The notes beneath the pieces are model-generated. The model was not told the DNA's origin. It was given only the letters and a program-made list of their open reading frames with translations, and did no database searches. From Planctomycetota bacterium (GTDB lineage Bacteria; Planctomycetota; PUPC01; JABMSA01; JAUWKK01): 32,597 nt of DNA. Shown in pieces: positions 6,923 through 14,621 of this stretch. The translations under genes were made by a program, and so were the position numbers. How positions within the stretch are numbered: position 1 is the stretch's first letter; each line of letters begins with the position of its first letter. The stretch spans positions 1 to 32,597 of the forward strand of contig JAUWKK010000002.1 in the NCBI GenBank assembly GCA_030614245.1. Direction: 5' to 3'.

Positions 6923-7261
6923 TTATCTCTCATGGTTGAGGAGCTTCTTGATATCGAGTAGGTGATTGGCGATGACGCCGAGTCCGCCGATTATGAATGC
7001 GATGCCAACACTTAAGATACCGCAGCCCAAGATGATACACCCCGGAATTGATCGAGTCGCCGCTTGAGTTCCTCGTAAAATCTCGCCGCGACTATGCCAA
7101 AAACTCTCATGCCTTATATCGTATCCGACCGGCGTTGCCATCATGAACCCGATGAAGACGAGAAAAGCGGCCAGCAGTCCCAGGCCGACCGCACCCACTA
7201 TCATATCAGACCCGCGTTGTCGCTTCTTCTCGGTTCCCGGTATCGGTCCTTTGTGTCCCAT
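6923..7261 (-). CDS. Two-TM membrane protein, 112 aa
   Basis: ATG 7261 is the second of two adjacent ATGs and has the better 7-nt distance from AAGGAG; the upstream stop overlaps it. A basic N-terminus (KKRQRG) is followed by transmembrane segments at about 20-41 and 72-98, the second rich in Ile, Gly and Cys, then a short basic tail. By the positive-inside rule both ends face the cytoplasm. Size and topology would fit a holin-like or superinfection-exclusion protein, but position in the early operon behind a regulator makes either only a guess. Confidence 0.65.
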   Translation of the reverse strand: MGHKGPIPGTEKKRQRGSDMIVGAVGLGLLAAFLVFIGFMMATPVGYDIRHESFWHSRGEILRGTQAATRSIPGCIILGCGILSVGIAFIIGGLGVIANHLLDIKKLLNHER

Positions 7262-7263
7262 CA

Positions 7264-7611
7264 TCAAACTCCTTGCTTGTTGGTTGGAACGAGCGAGCGC
7301 GCCACTTGCATCGAGGCCCACGGGATCGGCCGCTCGCCCCGCTCATACCTGGCGATGTTGTTGCCCGTTGTGTGCAGCAGCTCCGCCAGGCGGGCCTGAG
7401 TGAGGCCGAGCCGCTTGCGGATGGTCCGCAGCTCTACACCCGAGGCCCAGCGGCGGTCGACGGTGCGCACAGATGCGTCTATGCCGATCATCGCATAGCT
7501 ATCCGGCTCGGCGAACCGCACGAGCGCGTAGACGTGAAGTCCGCCGCGTTCCTCATCGGCAGGGTGGCGGAGGAACTCGGCTATCAGTATGGCGTTCTGT
7601 GGTAGATTCAT
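7264..7611 (-). CDS. Xre-family helix-turn-helix regulator, 115 aa
   Basis: Starts at ATG 7611 with ATGA overlap. Residues 61-95, 'LRTIRKRLGLTQARLAELLH' then 'TTGNNIARYERGERPIP', are a classic Cro/C1-type helix-turn-helix, with the TQ..LAELL...N.ARYERG signature of the family's recognition region. The N-terminal 55 residues form an extra domain with no recognised family, similar in layout to antitoxin-like or YgiT-like regulators. It is the third gene behind the strong promoter at 8.43 kb and could regulate that promoter. Regulator identity is secure; target unknown. Confidence 0.8.
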   Translation of the reverse strand: MNLPQNAILIAEFLRHPADEERGGLHVYALVRFAEPDSYAMIGIDASVRTVDRRWASGVELRTIRKRLGLTQARLAELLHTTGNNIARYERGERPIPWASMQVARSLVPTNKQGV

Positions 7612-7913
7612 TGTCTGCCTCCTCGCCGTACGAATTCATCGATCACCGGATCGTAATCGCCGCCGCGGGGATTGTCCGGCAGCATCTCGTCGGCGAGGCT
7701 GCGCAGGGCGCGGCGCGTCCTCGGGCCATTGTGTATGCCCGCGGCATCGGCCAGCATATCAAGGATGTTGCATTCGCACCGATCGGCCTCATACTCGACG
7801 CCGATGTCAGTGATCTCGCCATCCACAAGCACAACCGGCAACCCGTAGCTGCTCGTTGCGTGCTCGTTGGTGATGATTACTTGTCGGCCATCGATCATTA
7901 GTTTCGCATTCAT
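7608..7913 (-). CDS. Hypothetical acidic protein, 101 aa
   Basis: Start ATG 7913 (MNAKLMIDGRQVIITNE) has GGAGGAG upstream. Two beta-rich segments at the N-terminus ('VIITNEHATSSYGLPVVLVDGE') precede a helical C-terminal half ending RRGGRQ. Overlaps the regulator gene after it as ATGA, so the two are likely co-translated; a partner of the Xre protein is possible but not shown. No family recognised. Confidence 0.6.
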   Translation of the reverse strand: MNAKLMIDGRQVIITNEHATSSYGLPVVLVDGEITDIGVEYEADRCECNILDMLADAAGIHNGPRTRRALRSLADEMLPDNPRGGDYDPVIDEFVRRGGRQ

Positions 7914-7960
7914 TTCGCTCCTCCTCGTCCGTGGGGGGCCTGGCGGCGACCCGGGTGGCG

Positions 7961-8365
7961 TTAGTCTCTCATTGCCGCCTCGTGGCAGTATGCGTGCCAC
8001 TCGGCCTCCATATCACCGATCACTTGGATGTAATCCTCACCGGCATCAAGCCGGGCAAGTGCCTTGCGGCCTGCAGCGCCCTTGACATAGTTGGCCGCAT
8101 CGCTGTAGCCGCGAGCATCCGAGCGTGCTGCGATAGCGGGATAGGTTTCTCGCCATTCGGCCAGCCGCCGTGCTGCATTGTCGCGAGCGCGGCGGCTCTC
8201 ATCCGGGTCAGTATCCGCAAGTGCCTCAGCACGGTCCCGCAGCCGTCCGATAATCTCCATGTCCCGCTCGTGGGCGAGGCGGTCATCGCCGTGGGCGGCT
8301 CGCTCGGCGTCGACCTTCTGCTGCGCTGCCCTCAGTTTCCGGTTGATGTCTTTGCCCCATCTCAT
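7961..8365 (-). CDS. Charged helical protein, 134 aa, first gene of the leftward operon
   Basis: ATG 8365 is the second of two ATGs after AAAGGAG and has the better spacing. The protein is almost all charged helix: 'RKLRAAQQKVDAERAAHGDD', 'HERDMEIIGRLRDRAEALAD', 'SRRARDNAARRLAEWRETYP'. No signal peptide, TM segment or known motif. It is the first gene behind the promoter at 8426-8454, with an mRNA leader of about 50 nt, so it should be the most highly expressed early product. Function unknown. Confidence 0.65.
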   Translation of the reverse strand: MRWGKDINRKLRAAQQKVDAERAAHGDDRLAHERDMEIIGRLRDRAEALADTDPDESRRARDNAARRLAEWRETYPAIAARSDARGYSDAANYVKGAAGRKALARLDAGEDYIQVIGDMEAEWHAYCHEAAMRD

Positions 8366-8425
8366 CATCTCGCTCCTTTGTCCCGTGTTTGCCTTTGTTT
8401 CGTGCATGTCTCTCATTCCACCCAT

Positions 8426-8454
8426 ATTATACCACGGGCATAGGCCGAAGTCAA
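8426..8454 (-). promoter_or_regulatory. Sigma70-type promoter of the leftward early operon
   Basis: On the minus strand TTGACT (8449-8454) is followed after exactly 17 nt by a perfect TATAAT (8426-8431). The first gene starts about 60 nt downstream. This is the best promoter match in the window and is separated from the structural operon by terminators on its upstream side. Confidence 0.85.
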
Positions 8455-8467
8455 AGGAAAAATAAAA

Positions 8468-8496
8468 AACTTTCGCCCTTTTTTCGAAGTTTTTTT
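8468..8496. terminator. Bidirectional hairpin terminator upstream of the early promoter
   Basis: Arms AACTTTCG (8468-8475) and CGAAGTT (8485-8491) form a hairpin with a short bulge. On the plus strand it is followed by seven T; on the minus strand by TTTTTTATTTTT. It therefore can stop transcription from both sides and insulates the promoter at 8426-8454. Confidence 0.6.
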
Positions 8497-8557
8497 CGGC
8501 CCGGGATGCCCTGGATACCATATGTTGTATTCCAATTCCGCATGGCTACAAGAGCAG

Positions 8558-8593
8558 AAAAAAAGCCCGGGGCCGCTGGTGCAACCTCGGGCT
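8558..8593 (-). terminator. Rho-independent terminator ending the late operon
   Basis: Nine-base arms 8564-8572 and 8585-8593 (AGCCCGAGG against CCCCGGGCT on the minus strand, one mismatch) with a 12-nt loop are followed by seven T on the minus strand. It lies 76 nt after the last late gene (stop at 8669). A further GC hairpin (CCGGCC...GGCCGG) lies between them at about 8612-8630. Confidence 0.75.
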
Positions 8594-8668
8594 GGGTGCG
8601 GGGATATAGGACCCGGCCATTGGGCCGGCCCTCACGGCATGGAGCCGAATTTAATCCCCATCAAATGC

Positions 8669-9163
8669 TCATGCTGTGCCGTTGCCGGCTTTGAGCTCCT
8701 TGATTTTGCCGTTCTTGCGGATATTGTCGGTGAACGTGCCCAGGCCGGCTCCGGCGCTCAATAACAGGAGCGCGGAGGTGACGAGGCCGCCGGGGTCGAT
8801 AGTGCCGGCCGCTGCGTCGGCGAGGGCGCCGCCGACGAACTTGACTATCGAGCCGCGAAACTCGTCCTGCCTGTCGAGGTGCGATCTGCCGGCCTCGATA
8901 TCCGCGTTCGCTGCTGCGATCTCGGTATTGAGCGTATCAATCTGGGCCTGCAACGCCACATTGCGGGCCGCGAAGCTCTGCTCGACGGATATGACCTGCC
9001 GCTCGAAGGCGGGCCGCGTGACGGCTTCCTGGGCGATGAGTCCCGTCGTCCTGGCCTGGCAGCCGACGAGCCAGGCGGTGGCGGCCAGGGCTAGCACCAG
9101 GCCGATCGCTAGATATCGGTTATAATCGATCCATTTCAATGCTCCGTGCAACACATCATTCAT
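8669..9163 (-). CDS. Probable lipoprotein with a coiled coil and a second TM segment, 164 aa
   Basis: Start ATG 9163 has a strong AGGAGGA upstream. Residues 17-34 are hydrophobic and end in LVGC, a lipobox with Cys35 as the modified residue. A helical region with 'ARNVALQAQIDTLNTEIAAA' follows, then a second hydrophobic stretch at 125-143 and a basic tail. As the last gene of the late operon it is in a place where lysis or host-interaction genes often sit; a spanin-like role is possible but not supported by a family match. Confidence 0.6.
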   Translation of the reverse strand: MNDVLHGALKWIDYNRYLAIGLVLALAATAWLVGCQARTTGLIAQEAVTRPAFERQVISVEQSFAARNVALQAQIDTLNTEIAAANADIEAGRSHLDRQDEFRGSIVKFVGGALADAAAGTIDPGGLVTSALLLLSAGAGLGTFTDNIRKNGKIKELKAGNGTA

Positions 9164-9356
9164 CAGCGTCTCCTCCTATTGGCCCCGGTGATTCTCGTAT
9201 TCGGCGGAGCGCTTCGGCGGGACCTATTCCGAGCACTCTGCATAACTCGACGAAACGCGGAGAATCTGCCAGCCGCCGAGCCTCGACTATGTCGCCGGCA
9301 GCGAGCGCCCTCTGGATTCTCCGCGTAATCTCTTCGGCTGCCTCTTGGTCGAACAT
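9156..9356 (-). CDS. Small acidic helical protein, 66 aa
   Basis: ATG 9356 lies 70 nt inside the end of the glycosyltransferase-like gene, in another frame, and its stop overlaps the next start by 8 nt. The sequence 'EAAEEITRRIQRALAAGDIV' then 'LGIGPAEALRRIRES' looks like a real helical protein, more so than the basic tail of the gene it overlaps. No strong SD. The long overlap suggests either compact coding or a frameshift in the upstream gene's tail. Confidence 0.5.
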   Translation of the reverse strand: MFDQEAAEEITRRIQRALAAGDIVEARRLADSPRFVELCRVLGIGPAEALRRIRESPGPIGGDADE

Positions 9357-9919
9357 TTTATCGGCGGCCCCCGCCAGCCGTCCCGGAATTCGTGGATTAT
9401 GTGTCCCCCGGCGGGCGCGAGATGCAGCGTCTCCGGGATGTTATGTTGGATAGCCCGCAACATCTTGGCTCCGTATCTCGCTATCCGGTGGTCGCCCGTC
9501 ATCTGTCCCGGCAATATGGCGTTGATCGTTTTCCAGGCCCCGCACTCGGGCGTCGCCGCCATGCACCACACGTCGGGATATTTCGTTCTGCCCCCCTGGA
9601 CGAGTAGCTCGGTGGTAATCGGATGCAACTCAGCCAACTTTGTGAGACAGAAAGGAAATTTCGGCCGCGTATCGCAGTGAAGCATCCAGCCTGCTGGAGC
9701 CTGCCGGAGGATGCTGTATTGGAGGAGTTCCGCCTGGTCCCCGATGCAGCCGGCGGCGTCGAACATCTCAAAGTATTCGGGCAGCAGCATAGACGCATCC
9801 CGGTGCAGGGAGATATCCCAGCCGAGGTGCGCCAGACGCCACCGTGCGATGTTGTCAGCGGCCCAGATCGGTATCTTCTCGCCGAGCCAGACGAAGTGGA
9901 TGTGTTTGGGGATTCCCAT
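9287..9919 (-). CDS. Glycosyltransferase-like protein (sugar-binding DXD family), 210 aa
   Basis: 'IPKHIHFVWLGEKIP' at residues 3-17 is the opening strand of the OCH1/TcdA-like glycosyltransferase family (GT-A fold), and 'GDQAELLQYSIL' at 60-71 matches its helix before the catalytic site. The metal-binding site is expected where the sequence reads CDTRPKFP (82-89), so the usual DXD is DTR with the second Asp lost. The C-terminal 40 residues are basic and unlike the family. It lies between the collar-bearing tail gene and the end of the late operon; modification of a virion or host glycan is possible, but activity is doubtful. Confidence 0.65.
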   Translation of the reverse strand: MGIPKHIHFVWLGEKIPIWAADNIARWRLAHLGWDISLHRDASMLLPEYFEMFDAAGCIGDQAELLQYSILRQAPAGWMLHCDTRPKFPFCLTKLAELHPITTELLVQGGRTKYPDVWCMAATPECGAWKTINAILPGQMTGDHRIARYGAKMLRAIQHNIPETLHLAPAGGHIIHEFRDGWRGPPIKCSTKRQPKRLRGESRGRSLPAT

Positions 9920-12636
9920 CAGTTGACCCTCTGGATGAAGCCGAGCACCATGAACGGCATAGGATCGTCATAACCGGCACTGATAATATCGAGGTCGCCG
10001 CCGCTGCCGACGTCGTTATCATAATCAGGAAGGGTTTCGGTCGTGTCGTGTGCGACGACGAGTTTGCCATCCATGTTGATCGTACCCGTGCCGTCGCAGA
10101 CGTGCCAGCCGTCGGGTACTTCGTCGGGCGTGCCGTAAGTGTGGATAGCCCACATCTTGATCGTGCCGATCTTATCGTCGCCGAAATCATCGAGCGTCAC
10201 CAAGCGTCCGGTCTTGGATACGGTATATGGGACAACCATGCCGACGCGGATGTTCGGATCCTCGCTCGTGGGATGGTAGCAATAGACGGAGAATGCGTCA
10301 CCCGTTACGTCGCCGCCGTCCTCGCCGCAGAACTTGATCTTGACCTCGGCGATGCCGGCGACTTCGGTCTCCTTCCAGGCGACTTCCGCGTGCTCGTCGG
10401 CATAATGCTGACCCTTGCCGAATTGGATGCTCGATGCCGTAACCCCCGGCCACCGCACCGGCAGCATGCCGACGTGGCGGCGGAGTTCGACGAGATCGTT
10501 CTGCATCCCATGGACGGTGCGCGCGACTGCCCGCAGGTTGCTCATCCCGGGCACATCGGCCATCCGCACGGCATCGAGCTCCCAAAAGCTTGTCTGGTAA
10601 CTGCTCCGGCCATGCACGAAATCCCAGCTGATCGCGCTGATGGGCGTGCCGACGGTGGTGTGATTGGTTTCGTCGCCGATGGCCGTAACGATGGTGCCGA
10701 GGCGGAATCCGGGGCGCAGGTTGTTCAGTTGTATCTCGATGGCCGTGCGCTCCTGGCGATACCATTCCATTGCGAGCGCGGCGATCAACCGCAGCCGCGG
10801 GCCGTCGTCGCGGAGCGTGTTGTAGCCGCCGGCCCAGAACTCGCGGGCGCCCTCGGAGATACTGATGGTTGTCATTAGCGGGATATACCAGAGCTCGGCA
10901 TCGGGCACGTTCAATGTCAGGGTCCGGGGCCGCGCCAGTTCAGCAAAGTTCGGCACGCTCCGGATCACCTTCAGCCGCTCGTCGGTCTCGGCGAATACTG
11001 TTGCAATCATCTCCTTCCAGTCGAACGCCGGCTGAACTTTCGACGGCCCATCCACGGTGGGATCGAAGCTGTTGAGGCCCAGTACATGGCCGATGGCGGA
11101 CACGACCGAGAACGCCATCTCGCCATCGAGCATGCGCACGCGGGCCGGCGGCTTCTCGATGGCCTTGAGGCCCTCGACCTGATAATACTTGCCATCATCG
11201 GGGTTCACGACGATCACCAGGGGCATGAGAGCTTCCGGCTCCGTGTCGGCAGCACCCGGCCTCATCATAATGGGCAATGCGCGCAGCAGCGCCCTGTTTG
11301 CGTTCCAGTACTTGGCCGTGGTCTGGGAATCGACCCTGCCATCGTCTTTGACAGCCGGATGTGCTATGTAATAGTTGCTTTTGCCGCGACCGTTCCGCAC
11401 CATCCACCCAAAATCGCGGGGGATGCGGTAGACTTGATACACTCGAGACCTGGCATCCTCCTGGCGGAAGGCGTCATTCAGATCGGGATCGGTCCCCAGG
11501 GCGGCATTGTAATCGTTCTCCTCGGTGGCCGTCCAGCCGGCCTCGAGCGTCCCATCCGCGAATGAAACACTAAAACACGACTTGACCCTGGCCCCCTGAA
11601 CGACGATGCGGTCATACCGCGCGGAAGTGCTGTGCTTGATCAGAGCACGTTTCGTGTCCAGATGGTCGAACGATGGCGCCGCGTTTTGCCTGTTGCCCCG
11701 CATCGTCGTGCCGTCTACTGTGATGTCCTTCTCGAAGATGCCGAAAATGTGCAGCGTCACCTTGCCGGGTGTCGCCAATAGCGTGTCACCGTTCATGTCG
11801 CCGGGGGCATCGACGTACCAGCCGATGCCGCGATGCCGGGCGATCAGATGGTTGACGGCCTGCAAGACCGTAAAGCCCTCGAGCTTATGCAAGGTCACAA
11901 TATTATGGAGTAGCGCCGGCTGGCCGGCAATCTCGAATTTCAGGTCGTCCTCCGCCTCGCCCCATTGCTCCATGTGATAGTGCAGGAGGTACTCGAGGAT
12001 GTCCTCGTTGGTCCAGACGGCACCGCCCTCGGAGAACACGTGTGTACCGGCTTCCGTCGGGCTGGTCGATCGATTGCCGGATAAGCCCATGCCGTAACGC
12101 CGGCGCTCGTTGAAGATCGGCAGGTGCGCGATCTTATCCACCTCACTCGTTTTTGCGTTCCAAATGTGCCCGCCGCGTATGGTCACCAGGTCCAGCAGAT
12201 GCTCGAGGCCGTAGGCTATTATCGTCTGCCTGCCGGAGCGCACGGGCTCCTCGTCCAATGCCTCCGGATCATCGAAACTGCTATCGACGTCATACACGCG
12301 GTCCGTGATCACCCCCGTCCAGACCACGCTCGTACCGCGATCGTTCACGAGCACGATCTGAATGAACTGATCTTTGAGGTCGAGCGGCGGTTGGACTTTG
12401 AATGCAGGCGCGTCCTCACGGGTGTTCTCCCCGTACTCATACTGGAAGGCCGCCCGCGATACGCTTGGCCCGACGGATGATCGCGCCGATAAGGGCGTGA
12501 GATACGGCACAGCCTTCCACTTCGCATCCTTGTCGCTCCCGCCCCACAGCTTCTTGGTGCGGACGATGAATGAGTCGGTACCGTGTATTTCCGGCGCTGC
12601 CCCGTCCGGGATGATGTTGGGTTGCACTCTGGCCAT
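9919..12636 (-). CDS. Large tail protein with a C-terminal collar-like domain, 905 aa
   Basis: The longest gene in the window, after the tail-tip genes and a repeat microgene. Residues 1-830 are unrecognised, with alternating beta-rich and helical stretches such as 'IVVQGARVKSCFSVSFADG'. The last 70 residues, with 'EVPDGWHVCDGTGTINMDGK' and the ending PMPFMVLGFIQRVN, resemble the phage tail collar domain (pfam Tail_Collar; typical end PPYYxLAFI). Its place suggests a tail hub or receptor-facing spike, like lambda J in location only. Stop and the next start share bases (ATGG...TGA overlap at 9919). Structural role confident, exact part inferred. Confidence 0.65.
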   Translation of the reverse strand: MARVQPNIIPDGAAPEIHGTDSFIVRTKKLWGGSDKDAKWKAVPYLTPLSARSSVGPSVSRAAFQYEYGENTREDAPAFKVQPPLDLKDQFIQIVLVNDRGTSVVWTGVITDRVYDVDSSFDDPEALDEEPVRSGRQTIIAYGLEHLLDLVTIRGGHIWNAKTSEVDKIAHLPIFNERRRYGMGLSGNRSTSPTEAGTHVFSEGGAVWTNEDILEYLLHYHMEQWGEAEDDLKFEIAGQPALLHNIVTLHKLEGFTVLQAVNHLIARHRGIGWYVDAPGDMNGDTLLATPGKVTLHIFGIFEKDITVDGTTMRGNRQNAAPSFDHLDTKRALIKHSTSARYDRIVVQGARVKSCFSVSFADGTLEAGWTATEENDYNAALGTDPDLNDAFRQEDARSRVYQVYRIPRDFGWMVRNGRGKSNYYIAHPAVKDDGRVDSQTTAKYWNANRALLRALPIMMRPGAADTEPEALMPLVIVVNPDDGKYYQVEGLKAIEKPPARVRMLDGEMAFSVVSAIGHVLGLNSFDPTVDGPSKVQPAFDWKEMIATVFAETDERLKVIRSVPNFAELARPRTLTLNVPDAELWYIPLMTTISISEGAREFWAGGYNTLRDDGPRLRLIAALAMEWYRQERTAIEIQLNNLRPGFRLGTIVTAIGDETNHTTVGTPISAISWDFVHGRSSYQTSFWELDAVRMADVPGMSNLRAVARTVHGMQNDLVELRRHVGMLPVRWPGVTASSIQFGKGQHYADEHAEVAWKETEVAGIAEVKIKFCGEDGGDVTGDAFSVYCYHPTSEDPNIRVGMVVPYTVSKTGRLVTLDDFGDDKIGTIKMWAIHTYGTPDEVPDGWHVCDGTGTINMDGKLVVAHDTTETLPDYDNDVGSGGDLDIISAGYDDPMPFMVLGFIQRVN

Positions 12637-12802
12637 CTTTTGAGTCCTCAGACTTCAGACTTCAGGCTTCAGGTACGGATTTCGGTCGGTCTTTCTTACC
12701 CTGCAGCCTGTAGCCTGCAGCCTGTAGCCTTCTTCTCATGGATTTCGGTCGGTCTTTCTTACCCTGCAGCCTGTAGCCTGCAGCCTGTAGCCTTCTTCTC
12801 AT
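12637..12802. repeat. 63-nt perfect tandem repeat and heptamer array
   Basis: 12677-12739 is repeated exactly at 12740-12802. Each unit contains four head-to-tail heptamers alternating CTACAGG and CTGCAGG on the minus strand. A second heptamer array, of YCTGAAG type, lies next to it at about 12647-12670, just upstream of the 905-aa tail gene. The 7-nt phasing indicates slippage-type expansion rather than a CRISPR or iteron array. Confidence 0.85.
12662..12802 (-). CDS. 46-aa microprotein made of a perfect 21-residue tandem repeat
   Basis: ATG 12802 overlaps the upstream stop as ATGA and lies 8 nt after GGAG. The product is two identical 21-residue units, each starting MRRRLQAAGY and ending KKDRPKS, followed by VPEA. 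It is highly basic (Arg/Lys about 35%). The DNA is a 63-nt perfect tandem duplication built from 7-nt units, so the peptide could be a by-product of repeat expansion; against that, its start and SD fit the operon's coupling rules. No homologue recognised. Confidence 0.45.
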   Translation of the reverse strand: MRRRLQAAGYRLQGKKDRPKSMRRRLQAAGYRLQGKKDRPKSVPEA

Positions 12803-13515
12803 TGGGCCTGCTCCATATCGATGCGGATGAAGATGCCGCCGTTAATCAGGTCGGGGCCATCGGTGTTGGCCGTAATTGTGTGGATGGTCGTGCCAATGCT
12901 GTCGATGTTCACCGGGCCGGCATCGACGCGCCGGGTTCGGACGAGTATTTTAATGACGGTCTCGTCATCTTCGGCGCCGGACAGCCAGTCGAGAATGGCG
13001 ATCCCGCCCCGGAATATCATCGCTTCCGTTTCCGGCTCGTCAACGCCGGGTTCCGGATCACCGCCGTCGTTGGTCAGATAGATCAACCAGGTATCGGCCG
13101 CGTTATCGCCGTCAGCCACGTTGGAGTACATGGCCTCGACGGCGGCCTTGCCGCCGGCCGCGGGCGCCACGGTAACAGCCTGCGGGTCCGAGGGCCTGAC
13201 GGCCACCTGGTCGCCGCCGGCGTCGATCTCGATAAGCGTTTCAGCGATGTTCTGGCTGAGCAAGTTATAGGCATGGCGTTTGCGGAGCACGAGGTGATAT
13301 GCGTGGTCTGCGGCCAAAGTCGCCGCGGTTTCGTGCGGCAGACCCGCGAAGGTCTCCAATGGTGCCCCGCTGAAATCCGGGCTCGCATCCGTGCCCTTGT
13401 ACAACTCATAGCGAGCCAGGGCATCGTTGGCGGCCCGGTAAAATCCGCCCACCGCACCCGATATGCTGCGAAGTGCCCCATATAATCCAGCCGATGTCCC
13501 GATGTAACTCGCCAT
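12799..13515 (-). CDS. Tail-region structural protein, 238 aa
   Basis: Starts at ATG 13515 (MASYIGTSAGLYGALRSISG), just after a 17-codon open frame with a similar start. The N-terminal 80 residues contain a mixed helical region ('AANDALARYELYKG') and the rest is beta-rich, with 'TIHTITANTDGPDLINGG' near the end. No TM or signal. It lies in the run of tail-tip genes between the 344-aa and 905-aa proteins. Probably a minor tail or fibre component; family not recognised. Confidence 0.6.
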   Translation of the reverse strand: MASYIGTSAGLYGALRSISGAVGGFYRAANDALARYELYKGTDASPDFSGAPLETFAGLPHETAATLAADHAYHLVLRKRHAYNLLSQNIAETLIEIDAGGDQVAVRPSDPQAVTVAPAAGGKAAVEAMYSNVADGDNAADTWLIYLTNDGGDPEPGVDEPETEAMIFRGGIAILDWLSGAEDDETVIKILVRTRRVDAGPVNIDSIGTTIHTITANTDGPDLINGGIFIRIDMEQAQ

Positions 13516-13530
13516 TTCAGCAACCAGTTC

Positions 13531-13584
13531 TTATTGCAGAATGCCTGACATGATCCCTGTCGACGCCCCGGTGCAGTTCGCCAT
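13531..13584 (-). other. Tiny 17-codon frame resembling the start of the next gene
   Basis: Starts at ATG 13584 after TGAA and reads MANCTGASTGIMSGILQ then TAA. The next gene starts MASYIGTSAGLYGALRS; A2, G6, S8 and G10 coincide, and both have the context TGAAATGGCGA. Neither has a clear SD. It may be a truncated duplicate of the N-terminus or a chance resemblance. Confidence 0.3.
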
Positions 13585-13585
13585 T

Positions 13586-14620
13586 TCAAACATCAAACGA
13601 GAAGTTGATGGCGTTCTCGATAGCTGCCGATGCCACATAATCCGCCGGCGTCTCCCGCTCTATCCACAGGCCGTATATCTCGCCGGCCGCCAGCGTGCCG
13701 ATGCTGATGCCGTCGGCGGCGATGATGCCGGATGCCCAGTTTCCGACGCCTGGATCGACCTCGTCGGACGCGGTTTCATCCTCGAATACTCCGTCGGGCT
13801 GTGCGTCGGGCGCGTCCTTCGCGATTCGGATGCCGGGCACTGCATCGACGGTATCGTCGGCCTCGCCGGCTGCGGCTGTCGTGCCGAGCAGTTCGCGGCC
13901 CGTAGCCGCCACGGTGAGTACGATAGATGAGCGCGACGCATAATAGACGATTTCCCGTTCGGTGCCATCGGCCTCCTGGATGCGGCAATAGCCCGTCGTC
14001 GGCCAGTCGTCGAACGAGCCGGCCGCGATAGCTATCGTACCCGCGCCCGAGGCCTCAAGCTGCGCGGAGGCTGATACGCGCTGCGTGCCGAGCGTGTTGA
14101 GCCAGACCTTGAGCAGCGTAACATCGTTGGCCGCGTGGTCGTTTTTGAATGCAATGCACCGATATTTGGTGACGCCCGCGGAGGCCTCGGCGCTGCTGAT
14201 GTCGCCGGAACCGGGGACATTGTTCATCACATTCGCGAGCGCGACGGTCGCCGTACCCAACATAGGATCGGCGGACGTACGCTTCAGGCGCACATATTTG
14301 CCCGGCGTCTCGCTTTCGGCGATCTTGGTCTCTCCGTTGGCGATGGTTGCATATTGGCCGTTCGACTCATCGGGCGCGTACCAGAATACGGTATCGCCTC
14401 CCCCCTGAAGCGTGCCCGAGCCAACGCCGTTGGCGCCGCTGATGTAATCGATGGTCACGTTATCGATGGGATTCGTTACCGTCGCCCCGAGTTGCTCGAC
14501 CTCCGTGGATGACCGATATTTGCCGAGCGATTGGTCGGGATCGGTCTGCGCCCCACCATCAGAGTCGGCACCGGTCAAATACAGCCGCAATGCATCGCCA
14601 CGCGTTTTCTCGTCAGGCAT
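13586..14620 (-). CDS. Tail fibre or tail-tip structural protein, 344 aa
   Basis: Starts at ATG 14620 (MPDEKTRGDALRLYL), 1 nt after the upstream TGA. Beta-rich, Gly/Ser/Thr-rich sequence with few aromatics, including repeated short turn segments such as 'GSGTLQGGGDTVFWYAPDES', typical of virion surface proteins. Central residues (about 110-180) resemble an Ig-like or jelly-roll stretch ('GTQRVSASAQLEASGAGT'). I recognise no named family. The gene is in the tail-tip cluster and is probably translated with its neighbours. Confidence 0.6.
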   Translation of the reverse strand: MPDEKTRGDALRLYLTGADSDGGAQTDPDQSLGKYRSSTEVEQLGATVTNPIDNVTIDYISGANGVGSGTLQGGGDTVFWYAPDESNGQYATIANGETKIAESETPGKYVRLKRTSADPMLGTATVALANVMNNVPGSGDISSAEASAGVTKYRCIAFKNDHAANDVTLLKVWLNTLGTQRVSASAQLEASGAGTIAIAAGSFDDWPTTGYCRIQEADGTEREIVYYASRSSIVLTVAATGRELLGTTAAAGEADDTVDAVPGIRIAKDAPDAQPDGVFEDETASDEVDPGVGNWASGIIAADGISIGTLAAGEIYGLWIERETPADYVASAAIENAINFSFDV

Positions 14621-14621
14621 A

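Noticed and set aside
9844..10878. Plus-strand open frame of 344 codons opposite the large tail gene
   Set aside because: Antisense shadow; the minus frame continues with protein-like sequence and the collar motif.
12677..12802. CRISPR array
   Set aside because: Two directly adjacent identical units without spacers; heptamer substructure.
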